Source of the DNA: a bacterium
GTDB lineage: Bacteria > Bacillota > Clostridia > Lachnospirales > Lachnospiraceae
Assembly: GCA_023666335.1 (NCBI GenBank)
Contig: JAMPCE010000008.1
Location: 1 to 64,000, forward strand
Direction of reading: 5' to 3'
Length of the DNA stretch: 64,000 nt
Shown here: in pieces, positions 56,813 through 64,000 of the stretch
How the letters are laid out: every line of letters begins with the position of its first letter
Position numbering within the stretch: the first letter of the stretch is position 1
Translations under genes and position numbers: made by a program
Notes under the pieces: model-generated
What the model saw: the letters and a program-made list of their open reading frames with translations, nothing else
Told to the model about the DNA's origin: nothing
The model's database searches: none

Positions 56813-56858
56813 AGGAGTTTTGTCGGAAAAAATACGCGAAGATGAGGCGGAGAAAACA

Positions 56859-59800
56859 GTGAAAAGAAGAAAAAGGCGTTTTTACATAAACAAAAAGGCA
56901 TGTACGGCGGTGCTGCTGGCGCTGGCGTTGGCGATTGCTTCGGTGAGTTCCATTTCGACGCAGGCGGAGGAATCGGACGCTGCGCCCATCGAAGAGCAAA
57001 CAGGAGAGGGAGCGCCCGCAGAGGGGGAAGATGGCGGGGAAGCAGAGAGCAATGTGGAACCCGCCTACGTCAGGACGATGGAGGGAGCGGTTGTTCTGAC
57101 CGCTTTTGCGCCTTTGCCGGACGAGCAGGCGCAGATCGTATTGGAAGAGCGGGAAACGCTGGAGCAGCTGACCGCGCGGATGCCGGAAACGCTGACGGCT
57201 TATGCGGACGTCTATCTGACGGATGCGCCAGCCGAAGAGGAAGATCCGGAGAAAGGGGAAAAAGAACCCGGCGAGGAAGAGAAGAATCCGGAGGAGGGCA
57301 GTCAGCCCGGTGAAGAGGAGAAGAATCCGGAAGAGGGCGGTCAGCCCGGTGAAGAGGAGAAAGATCCGGAGGAGGGCAGTCAGCCCGGCGAGGAAGAGAA
57401 GGATCCGGAGGAGGGCGACCAGCCCGGTGAAGAGGAGAAGAATCCGGAGGAGGGCAGTCAGCCCGGCGAGGAAGAGAAGAATCCGGAGGAGGGCAGTCAG
57501 CCCGGCGAAGGAAATCAAGATTCCGGCGAGGGCGATCAGTGGCATTTCTTTGTTGCATCTGGTGAGGAAAGTGCCGACGCGGAGATTCTTGAGGAAGAAA
57601 ACGCAGGTGACGGCGTAGAGCAGCCCCAGCCCGAGCCGTCCACAGGAGGGGAAAGTGAGGAACAGCCCCAGCCCGAGCCGTCCACAGGAGGGGAAAGTGA
57701 GGAACAGCCCCAGCCTGAGCCGCCCGCAGAAGGGGAAAATGAGGAACAGCCCCAGCCTGAGCCGTCCACAGAAGAGGACATTGACGATCAGCCGACGATA
57801 GAACCCATCGAAATGAAGATTCCCGTCACTTGGGAATGCGCGGATTACGAGGAGAGCAGCGGGCAGGAGGAGAGATACGAATATGTCTTTTCTCCGAAGT
57901 GGGATAGTGCGCTGTGGTTCTTTGATGCAGCAGCGGAGGGCGCATTACTCCCGACGATCACGGTGCGCTATGCCAAAGAAGAAGTCAAGACGGAGGTTTC
58001 CACGCAGGAGGAACTTGCGGCTGCTTTTGCCGCGGGCGTAGATCAGATTACCCTGAAAGCGGACATCGCCCTGACGACTACGATCCATCTTCCGGCAGCG
58101 GCAAAGATTGAGCTGGACGGGCAGGGGCATTCCCTGCTTCGCGGAACGGGGGAGGACGGTGTTCTTTTCCCCGGTACGATGATTGCTATGGCGGGCGAGG
58201 GGTATACGCAGGAAAGTTTCGGCACGCTGACGCTTAAGAAGATTACCGTAAACGGAAAGACGGAGACAGACAGCGCGGCGGCGCCTGCGATCCTGGATCG
58301 GGGTGAACTGATCCTGAAGGAGGAAGCGGTCGTCTGCGATAACTATAACTACGGGACTTATCTCGAAGAGGGAACAGAGGGTGCAGAGACGATCCCTGAT
58401 TTTGGCGGCGGCATATCGGTGTACGGCAGACTGTCGCTGACGGAAGAGTCGATGGTCACGGGAAACTATGCGGATGAGCTTGGCGGCGGCGTTTATCTGG
58501 CGGAGGGCGCGACGCTCTGGCTGTACGCGGATGTGATCCGGGGAAATACCGTTTCCGCCGAGCACGGATACGGGGCGGATCTCTATGCCGCTGCGGGAAG
58601 CACGATTTATTACGATCCCTCGATCGATATGACCAGAGAGGGCTTTTATCTCTGTGAGGGCGTGATCCTGATTCCGATGGGAGAGATGGCGCTGATGGCG
58701 AATGCTGCCGGCGCGACGGGAAAGGAGATTTTCCTCCACGTGTCCTCGGAAAGCGGCTATACTGACGAACAGATAGCGGCGATCAAGCAGGGGCTGGAAG
58801 AGAAAGGCTACACCGTCCTGACTGACAGGCGTGTCAATGTTGATGCGTCGGATCTGCGGGACTGGTATGTGTACGATCACTACGAGACAGCGCTCTGGGG
58901 GACAGGAACGACGGCGAATCCGCCTGAATTGTGGTCGAATGCCTATCAGGGTCAGGACAAGCGCAAGTTTTATCCTTATATGGAAAGCCGCTATAAGTCC
59001 AGCGGCTTTGGCTACGATTCGGATGGCAATCCAAAAAAGCCTGCGACAACGATCAAAGAGTGGCTGGAAAGACTGGAGGAATACAAACATTCTGGTACAA
59101 CAAATATATATGATTTGGCACAGTTTGAGGAGCATATCTACAGCCGAAAGGAAGATGGAAAGACGGCGATGACCTTTGCCGGGTACGGATGGCCGGGGCA
59201 TGTCGATTTCCTGTTTTACGACCCGCAGTCCGACGGGGAGAAAGTGGTGAATTTTGATGTGGACTCTTCTAAGGTCAATACGCATACGCTGGCGGGCACC
59301 GGCTTTCTACTCAATACGAAAGTAAGTGGCGGTGCGCTGACTGGTTATGTGGTTTATTACAAATATGTATCGGGAACGACACCGAGCGCCCTAAAACTTT
59401 ACTATATAGATAATGTTCCGGTGGATGAGATGCATAATTTTGACAGAGTCACATCAGCGTCTCTTAACGGGCTTAACTTTTTTGACTATAATGAGATGTA
59501 CAATGATAATGTAAAACTGGTTGGTCAGGTGGCGATTACAGATTGGGCGGATGAGATGTGCATCCAGATCAAGGCGACGCCGACAAAGATCGAGGTCAGG
59601 CAGACGCCGAAGAGAGTCAACGTCACAGATGCGAGCAGGGTTGATGCGGTGCTTACACGCAATATAAGCAGTACGGGCGGCAGCGCGTTCGGACCGTTGG
59701 TGGCGTATAGCGCACACGCATGTAATCAGGCAAGCAGCTTTACCTTTTCCAATCTGAGTATGTATTTCACGGATGCGCAGGAGGAGAAGAGCGACCTCAT

Positions 59801-61142
59801 GCAGGCGTTTGAGCGTGCGGACTTTACGCAGCGGGATACGCAGAAATACTTTGTGAATCTTTTCGGGAAATCGGACGCGCAATATAATGAAGATGTGGAG
59901 ATGGGGCAGTACCGCGAATACTTGAAGTTGTTGCAGGAGGAGGGCGTCGCTCTGGTCACGGACCGCGACACGCCGTTCGACGATTATCTGGGCAAGGCGA
60001 ACGAGAAAGATTCCAATCTTGTGGAATTTACGCATGAGGGCGGAACCGACGGCTTGCTTTCGGTGGAGGACCTGGTCAAACAGATCGACGAGCAGTTGTC
60101 GGGCAGGACGACCACCGATATCAAGGACAGGGTGGGAAAACCCACAGAAGAGGGCGGTCTGAAAGCGCCGGAGCTGCATCATTCGGCGGGAAATATCTGG
60201 TTGAAATCCGTGACGGACGGCAGTCAGGTCAGAACGCTTTACGGCGACGCGTTTGCTGATGGCGGCTATGCGATACAGGTCATGGACAATATCAGCTACT
60301 ATCACGGCGATCGGGCGACGGTCTCTCCCGTCACCTATGACGTCTTAAAGCCGGGCGCCACCGCATATGTGACGGTTTCTACGGCGGGGTCTTCCGGGGA
60401 GGGCGATGCGGCGCCGAGCAGCATGGGAGAGACGGACGACGGCATTACGATCACGCCGCTGCCGTTTACAGTGGAAAAAGATGCGCAGAAGTGGCCGTCG
60501 GGCACTTATGTGGTGCGGCAGTCGATCAATAACGGTTCCATTCGCGGCTATGCTTATTTTGATATGATCTGGGGCGAGCAGCCGCCGGAGCCTCCGGTCG
60601 TACCGGATACGCCGATTCCCGATCCGCCCGGACCGGAGGAACCGGAAGAGCCTGTGACGCCAAGCCCTGATCCGGAACCGACGCCAACGCCGGAACCCGA
60701 TCCGGAGCCTGATCCGGAACCTGCGCCGAATCCTTCACCGACGGGCGACGCTCCGCAGGAACCTCCCGCAGAGGAATACACAGCGGAGACGGTTACGGTC
60801 GCGGCGGGCGAGCCGATGATCACGGCAGCCGAGCCGGAAGAGGAGAAAAAGCCGGGCGAACCGAAAACGGGAGATATGCCGATTCCGGCGCTTCCCGTGT
60901 CAGTAGGCGCGTGCACGGCGTTTGTGATGAAGCTGCGTCTGTGGCTGTATGAGCTGGAGACGGGCATTTCGGAAGATAAGAAGAACGAGATCCTCAGAGC
61001 GATCATCTCCTGGGCGAAGGATACGAATCGGGTGAGAGTCTGTCTGGCGCTCGCGGCGACCGCCGCGGTAGTCACACTCTTCCATCTCCTGAAAACGCTG
61101 AATGACGGCAGGAGACGGGTGGTGGCATTGTTTGAAAGGTAA
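56859..61142 (+). CDS. large repeat-bearing surface protein, sortase B candidate substrate
   Basis: About 1427 residues. A basic signal peptide (KRRKRRFYINKKACTAVLLALALAIASVSS, read in two parts around residue 15) is followed by an acidic region with six 13-residue repeats of the form PGEEEK-N/D-PEEG-x-Q and four 14-residue QPQPEP repeats. Residues about 375-600 look like a right-handed beta-helix (pectin-lyase-like). A long region without a family, a Pro/Asp/Glu stalk, and EPKTGD (residue 1334) come next. A hydrophobic patch, a charged 30-residue stretch, a membrane helix (about 1395-1412) and a basic tail end the protein. The GTG at 56859 with GAGGCGGAG is the best start; the frame is open further up, but there it overlaps the promoter and terminator. 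Confidence 0.8.
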   Translation: MKRRKRRFYINKKACTAVLLALALAIASVSSISTQAEESDAAPIEEQTGEGAPAEGEDGGEAESNVEPAYVRTMEGAVVLTAFAPLPDEQAQIVLEERETLEQLTARMPETLTAYADVYLTDAPAEEEDPEKGEKEPGEEEKNPEEGSQPGEEEKNPEEGGQPGEEEKDPEEGSQPGEEEKDPEEGDQPGEEEKNPEEGSQPGEEEKNPEEGSQPGEGNQDSGEGDQWHFFVASGEESADAEILEEENAGDGVEQPQPEPSTGGESEEQPQPEPSTGGESEEQPQPEPPAEGENEEQPQPEPSTEEDIDDQPTIEPIEMKIPVTWECADYEESSGQEERYEYVFSPKWDSALWFFDAAAEGALLPTITVRYAKEEVKTEVSTQEELAAAFAAGVDQITLKADIALTTTIHLPAAAKIELDGQGHSLLRGTGEDGVLFPGTMIAMAGEGYTQESFGTLTLKKITVNGKTETDSAAAPAILDRGELILKEEAVVCDNYNYGTYLEEGTEGAETIPDFGGGISVYGRLSLTEESMVTGNYADELGGGVYLAEGATLWLYADVIRGNTVSAEHGYGADLYAAAGSTIYYDPSIDMTREGFYLCEGVILIPMGEMALMANAAGATGKEIFLHVSSESGYTDEQIAAIKQGLEEKGYTVLTDRRVNVDASDLRDWYVYDHYETALWGTGTTANPPELWSNAYQGQDKRKFYPYMESRYKSSGFGYDSDGNPKKPATTIKEWLERLEEYKHSGTTNIYDLAQFEEHIYSRKEDGKTAMTFAGYGWPGHVDFLFYDPQSDGEKVVNFDVDSSKVNTHTLAGTGFLLNTKVSGGALTGYVVYYKYVSGTTPSALKLYYIDNVPVDEMHNFDRVTSASLNGLNFFDYNEMYNDNVKLVGQVAITDWADEMCIQIKATPTKIEVRQTPKRVNVTDASRVDAVLTRNISSTGGSAFGPLVAYSAHACNQASSFTFSNLSMYFTDAQEEKSDLMQAFERADFTQRDTQKYFVNLFGKSDAQYNEDVEMGQYREYLKLLQEEGVALVTDRDTPFDDYLGKANEKDSNLVEFTHEGGTDGLLSVEDLVKQIDEQLSGRTTTDIKDRVGKPTEEGGLKAPELHHSAGNIWLKSVTDGSQVRTLYGDAFADGGYAIQVMDNISYYHGDRATVSPVTYDVLKPGATAYVTVSTAGSSGEGDAAPSSMGETDDGITITPLPFTVEKDAQKWPSGTYVVRQSINNGSIRGYAYFDMIWGEQPPEPPVVPDTPIPDPPGPEEPEEPVTPSPDPEPTPTPEPDPEPDPEPAPNPSPTGDAPQEPPAEEYTAETVTVAAGEPMITAAEPEEEKKPGEPKTGDMPIPALPVSVGACTAFVMKLRLWLYELETGISEDKKNEILRAIISWAKDTNRVRVCLALAATAAVVTLFHLLKTLNDGRRRVVALFER
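57267..57539 (+). repeat. 39-bp coding tandem repeats
   Basis: Six copies of a 39-bp unit (57267-57500) and a seventh degenerate one (to 57539) encode the PGEEEK...EEG-x-Q repeat. Copies differ mainly by GAA/GAG and AAT/GAT changes, so the array is partly homogenised and copy number may vary between strains. Confidence 0.9.
57618..57785 (+). repeat. 42-bp coding tandem repeats
   Basis: Four copies of a 42-bp unit encode EQPQPEP-STGGESE and variants. The first two are almost identical at DNA level; the last two are diverged. Confidence 0.9.
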
Positions 61143-62013
61143 GAAAAAAGTACTGTTTTCCGCACAGCGTCGGGTGATGCGCCGCCGCGTAGCTGTCTGG
61201 CAGCACATATTGACGGTTCTGCTGCTTGTCTGCGGCGCGTATCTGCTCTGGTATCGATGGGACAGCAGCGAGGCGGCGAAAAAGAATCGGGAACTGCGGC
61301 GGATCGCCTGGCAGGAGACCGAAGCGGCGACCGCGGAGGCGGCAGTCGGGCAGGAACCCGGGGATGCGGATGCCGCACAGGAGCCGCAGGATGCGGATGC
61401 CGCCGGGAAAACGGGCGGCGCGGAAGAAGCCGCTTCCGGCGAAATGACGGGATTTGATGCGCTTTTGCAGATCAACGGCGATCTGAAAGGCTGGATCAGC
61501 ATTCCGGGCACCACGCTTTCCCTGCCTGTCGTGCAGGGAAAAGATAACGAGTGGTATTTAACGCATGATTTTTACGGGAAGCAGGACAGGCACGGCACGA
61601 TCTTTGCGGACTGCGGGGCGGATCTTGCGGCGGGAGAGCCGAACGTTGTGCTCTACGGCCACCATATGCGTGACGGCAGTATGTTTGGCATCCTGAAAGA
61701 ATACCGCGCGGAGGAATTTTATAAAGAACACCCGTCATTTTATCTTTATCTGCCGGACGGGGAGCGGGAGTACGAGGTTTTTGCCGTTCTCAGGAACGAT
61801 ATCTTTGAGGGAAACGGCGATCCTTTTCAGTATTATGACTACAAGAAGATCAAAGATGAGGAGACCTTTGCGGAATACTGCGGGATCCTTGCGGAAAATG
61901 CGCTCTACGATACCGACGTGGAAGTGCAGGCGGGAGACGAATTGGTGACGCTCTGCACCTGCGATTACGGGAGTGAAGACCAGCGTCTTCTGGTGGTCGG
62001 AAGAAGAAAATAG
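61102..62013 (+). CDS. class B sortase
   Basis: A transpeptidase of 303 residues if it starts at the ATG 61102, inside the end of the surface-protein gene, or 278 from the ATG at 61177; neither has a strong ribosome site. One membrane helix (HILTVLLLVCGAYLLWY) precedes a variable Ala/Asp linker. The class B core has NGDLKGWISIPGT, YLTHDFYGKQDRHGTIFAD, the catalytic His in NVVLYGHHM, the Cys in TLCTCDYG and the Arg in RLLVVGRR. It would anchor the upstream surface protein; C. difficile SrtB uses (S/P)PxTG-type signals, close to the EPKTG found there. Confidence 0.93.
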   Translation: MTAGDGWWHCLKGKKKVLFSAQRRVMRRRVAVWQHILTVLLLVCGAYLLWYRWDSSEAAKKNRELRRIAWQETEAATAEAAVGQEPGDADAAQEPQDADAAGKTGGAEEAASGEMTGFDALLQINGDLKGWISIPGTTLSLPVVQGKDNEWYLTHDFYGKQDRHGTIFADCGADLAAGEPNVVLYGHHMRDGSMFGILKEYRAEEFYKEHPSFYLYLPDGEREYEVFAVLRNDIFEGNGDPFQYYDYKKIKDEETFAEYCGILAENALYDTDVEVQAGDELVTLCTCDYGSEDQRLLVVGRRK

Positions 62014-62051
62014 AACCTGTGTATTTCAGAAAGAGTTAGGCGAAACTACCA

Positions 62052-62080
62052 TTGACATTCCGGCAGGAAAAATGTATAAT
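62052..62080 (+). promoter_or_regulatory. full-consensus sigma-A promoter of the HD-GYP gene
   Basis: TTGACA at 62052-62057 and TATAAT at 62075-62080 with a 17-bp spacer: both hexamers perfect. The leader to the ATG at 62173 is about 85 bases. Confidence 0.85.
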
Positions 62081-62137
62081 CTGAATGGATATGACATTGA
62101 CAGATAGGAATTAAAAAATCTGGGAAAGGGAGGGGAG

Positions 62138-62162
62138 GATCCGTCTGTGCAGAGGGCGGATC
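62138..62162 (+). promoter_or_regulatory. leader hairpin between a strong SD-like tract and the start codon
   Basis: GATCCG (62138-62143) pairs with CGGATC (62157-62162). The purine tract GGGAGGGGAG ends just before it and the ATG comes 11 bases after, so folding would bring the tract close to the start. No better ribosome site exists for 62173. Confidence 0.35.
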
Positions 62163-62172
62163 GAGCGATAAG

Positions 62173-63267
62173 ATGAGTGAGAATACGAGCGGACAAAAAT
62201 TGCTGATCGTGGACGACGAAGAAGTCAACAGAACCATACTCAGTCTGATGTTTGATTCTGATTACGACATCGTGGAGGCCGCGAACGGTATGGAAGCGAT
62301 CGATGCGATCGAGAAGACGGACGATATCGCACTGATCCTGCTGGATGTCATTATGCCGGTTATGGACGGTTTCGGCGTACTTGACTACATGAAGGATAAG
62401 GATCTTCTGGAAAAGATTCCCGTTATCCTGATCACGAGCATGACGCCGCAGGAGAGTGAGGAGAAAGCGTACGAGTACGGCATCGCCGATGTGATGCACA
62501 AGCCTTTCGAGTCGGCTATCGTCAAGAGGCGTGCAAAGAATATCATCGAACTTTATCAAAATAAGAAAAATCTGGAGATTCGCTTAAAGGAGCGCGAAGA
62601 GACCATCCGCGAGCAGGAAAAGGCAATCCGCCAGAACAATGAGTTCATGATCGACGCGCTCGGTTCCGTCGTGGAGTTTCGGAGCATTGAGACGGGCGAC
62701 CATGTAAAACGGATCAAGTACCTGACGAGGATCCTCTTAAAGTACCTTGCAAAGTATTTCCCGAAGTACGGGCTGACGCCGGTGCAGATCGATCAGATCG
62801 CCCGGGCTTCCGCGCTGCATGATGTGGGTAAGATCGGCATTCCGGATTCCATTCTCTTAAAGCCCGGAAAGCTGACGGCGGAAGAGTTTGAGGTGATGAA
62901 GACGCACACCACGATTGGTTGTGAGATCTTGGAGTCCTTTAAACCGCCGTATCCGGATGATTTCTACCAGTACTGCTATGAGATCTGCCGCCATCACCAC
63001 GAGAGGGCGGACGGCAGAGGCTATCCGGATCATCTGACGGAGGATGAGATCCCGATCAGCGCGCAGATCGTATCCATCGCGGATGTGTACGAGGCGCTTG
63101 TCAGCGAGAGAGTTTATAAAAGTGCATATAGCAATGCTGAGGCATATGAAATGATCCTGAATGGGGAATGCGGACAGTTTTCGGATGACGTCATAGAGTG
63201 CTTTAAACTTGCTAAGGAAGATTTCTTTAATCTTGTGGAAGTGATCAATATGTTCAATTTCACATAA
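62173..63267 (+). CDS. response regulator with HD-GYP domain (c-di-GMP phosphodiesterase-like)
   Basis: A 364-residue protein. Receiver domain first (LLIVDDEEVN, acceptor Asp58 in LLDVIMPVMDG, Lys in MHKPFE), a charged helical linker (about 125-160, KEREETIREQEK), then an HD-GYP domain with ETGDHVKRI, HDVGKIGIPD near 215 and HHHERADGRGYPD near 274. HD-GYP proteins degrade cyclic di-GMP; the catalytic His/Asp set is intact. An HPt protein and a PAS protein follow, so a local phosphorelay may control it. Confidence 0.92.
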   Translation: MSENTSGQKLLIVDDEEVNRTILSLMFDSDYDIVEAANGMEAIDAIEKTDDIALILLDVIMPVMDGFGVLDYMKDKDLLEKIPVILITSMTPQESEEKAYEYGIADVMHKPFESAIVKRRAKNIIELYQNKKNLEIRLKEREETIREQEKAIRQNNEFMIDALGSVVEFRSIETGDHVKRIKYLTRILLKYLAKYFPKYGLTPVQIDQIARASALHDVGKIGIPDSILLKPGKLTAEEFEVMKTHTTIGCEILESFKPPYPDDFYQYCYEICRHHHERADGRGYPDHLTEDEIPISAQIVSIADVYEALVSERVYKSAYSNAEAYEMILNGECGQFSDDVIECFKLAKEDFFNLVEVINMFNFT

Positions 63268-63276
63268 AAGGTATCG

Positions 63277-63320
63277 GCGGCGAAGACTGTGAAACAGAGA
63301 AGTTTTGCAGTCTTCGTCGC
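63277..63320 (+). terminator. strong hairpin between the HD-GYP and HPt genes
   Basis: GCGGCGAAGACTG (63277-63289) pairs with CAGTCTTCGTCGC (63308-63320) with one G-T wobble, and AAAC/GTTT extends the stem inside. No U run follows, so attenuation or RNA protection is as likely as termination. Confidence 0.5.
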
Positions 63321-63341
63321 TCTATACGGAAAGGAAAGGAT

Positions 63342-63719
63342 ATGGACGACAAATTCAGGAAGCAGTTGGAGGAGAACGGTGCGGATGTGGAGGCGACCTT
63401 AAAGCGCTTTATGGGAAACGACGCGATCTACCAGAAATTTTTGGGCAAATTTCCCGCCGATCCGAACTATGCAAATCTGGGGACGAACATTGAGGCGGGC
63501 GCTTTTGAGGAAGCCTATAAGTGCGCGCATGCCTTAAAGGGCGTGGTGGGTAATCTGGGTCTGACCCCGATCTTCAACAAGGTGTCCGATCTGGTGGAAG
63601 AGCTGCGCAACAAAGCCTCTGCGGATGTGGATGCAGCCCGCGCGAATGCGCTCTGGCAGGAGATCAAGGTAGTGTACGAGAAGTTCATCGGCATCATCGA
63701 CGAGAACATCTCCCGGTAA
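63342..63719 (+). CDS. HPt phosphotransfer protein
   Basis: A 125-residue stand-alone HPt domain: a helical bundle with the phospho-acceptor His63 in KCAHALKGVVGNLG. It would pass phosphate between a hybrid kinase and a receiver, with the HD-GYP regulator encoded just upstream as the nearest receiver. GAAAGGA precedes the ATG. Confidence 0.88.
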   Translation: MDDKFRKQLEENGADVEATLKRFMGNDAIYQKFLGKFPADPNYANLGTNIEAGAFEEAYKCAHALKGVVGNLGLTPIFNKVSDLVEELRNKASADVDAARANALWQEIKVVYEKFIGIIDENISR

Positions 63720-63750
63720 TACAGAAGAACTTTTTTCCGAGGAAACCAAC

Positions 63751-64000
63751 ATGGAATTTGAATGGTTAAATTCCCGCATTGCGGATGAGACCGTGGAACT
63801 TGTCTTTCTTTTCAATGAGGAGGGCAGTATTCTTTATGGAAATCAGGCGGCGGCGGCGAAACTGGAATACGAGGGGGATAAACTGGAAAAGTGCAGTATG
63901 TCTCAGATCTTCCGAAAGGACTTTCCCAATTCTCCCGACGGGTTTATCACTTTTGTAAAAAAGAGCATGAAAGGCGTCAACGAGATGACCATGTATCGGA
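63751..64000 (+). CDS. PAS-domain sensor protein, cut by the window end
   Basis: The first 83 residues of a larger protein. ELVFLFNEEGSILYGNQAAAAKLEY is a typical PAS opening, and no signal peptide precedes it. In this context (after HD-GYP and HPt genes) a hybrid histidine kinase or a GGDEF protein is likely, but the output domain lies beyond the window. CGAGGAAA precedes the ATG, 31 bp after the HPt stop. Confidence 0.7.
   Translation, partial: MEFEWLNSRIADETVELVFLFNEEGSILYGNQAAAAKLEYEGDKLEKCSMSQIFRKDFPNSPDGFITFVKKSMKGVNEMTMYR

Noticed and set aside
56751-56858. Longer N-terminus for the surface protein, starting from a GTG at 56751
   Set aside because: This start lies inside the lysS terminator and upstream of the promoter's -10, and it would bury the signal peptide. 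The GTG at 56859 with a purine-rich ribosome site fits better.
57267-57785. CRISPR-like repeat array
   Set aside because: The units are contiguous, in frame and encode an acidic protein repeat; there are no unique spacers and no cas genes.

Overview
The window reads as chromosomal DNA of a gut-type Firmicute, most likely a Lachnospiraceae (Clostridia). Support comes from the classic Gram-positive SAM-I riboswitch in front of metK, strong AGGAGG-type ribosome sites, sigma-A promoters, a class B sortase with a PKTG-type substrate, several gene families that I associate with Lachnospiraceae (a DUF6020-like membrane protein, a DUF6145-like small protein, an 88-residue conserved protein), and a run of lipoproteins with clear lipoboxes. 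Base composition is mid-GC for most of the window. The first ~3.5 kb is clearly richer in A+T, which hints at a separate origin for that block. I see no tRNA, rRNA, CRISPR array, insertion sequence or prophage.

Layout. 1-3.5 kb: small unknown genes, an MmcQ/YjbR protein, and an MBOAT O-acyltransferase with an SGNH-like partner (surface polymer acylation). 3.6-12.8 kb: NUDIX hydrolase, chemoreceptor, a GH5 glycanase lipoprotein with two tandem paralogous polytopic membrane proteins, then a convergent DegV protein. 13-22.1 kb: a two-receiver regulator, a PocR-type hybrid histidine kinase and two polar amino-acid ABC transporters separated by a zinc-ribbon membrane protein. 22.3-29 kb: a MotA-like protein coupled to a membrane-anchored LuxR regulator, two divergent MATE exporters, a DUF4422 glycosyltransferase and a lipoprotein. 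29.2-36.1 kb: UDP-sugar pyrophosphorylase, galE, hemolysin III, a deacetylase, a DUF6020-like protein and a small alarmone synthetase. 36.1-56.7 kb: mostly housekeeping genes (M23 peptidase, murA, riboswitch-metK, dnaE, pfkA, an RNA methyltransferase, proC, a cell-wall hydrolase, NfeD/SPFH, argF, birA, dusB, greA, lysS). 56.8-64 kb: a 1427-residue repeat-bearing surface protein with its sortase, then a c-di-GMP/phosphorelay cluster (HD-GYP regulator, HPt protein, and a PAS protein cut by the window end).

The most unusual protein is the lipoprotein at 19890-20675. Its two solute-binding half-domains appear in reversed order compared with the normal binding protein encoded at 18118-18927, so it looks like a natural circular permutant. 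The arginine that normally holds the amino-acid carboxylate is also missing. It sits directly upstream of its own permease and ATPase genes. Other notable signals are a cloverleaf-like RNA or repeat at 36463-36581, a 153-nt imperfect palindrome at 28932-29084, the MotA-like/membrane-LuxR operon with paired ACTAC/GTAGT inverted repeats, and a WalR-like box before a cell-wall hydrolase gene.

All family assignments come from reading motifs by eye; no database search was run. Start codons were chosen by ribosome-site quality and, for exported proteins, by the position of the signal sequence.
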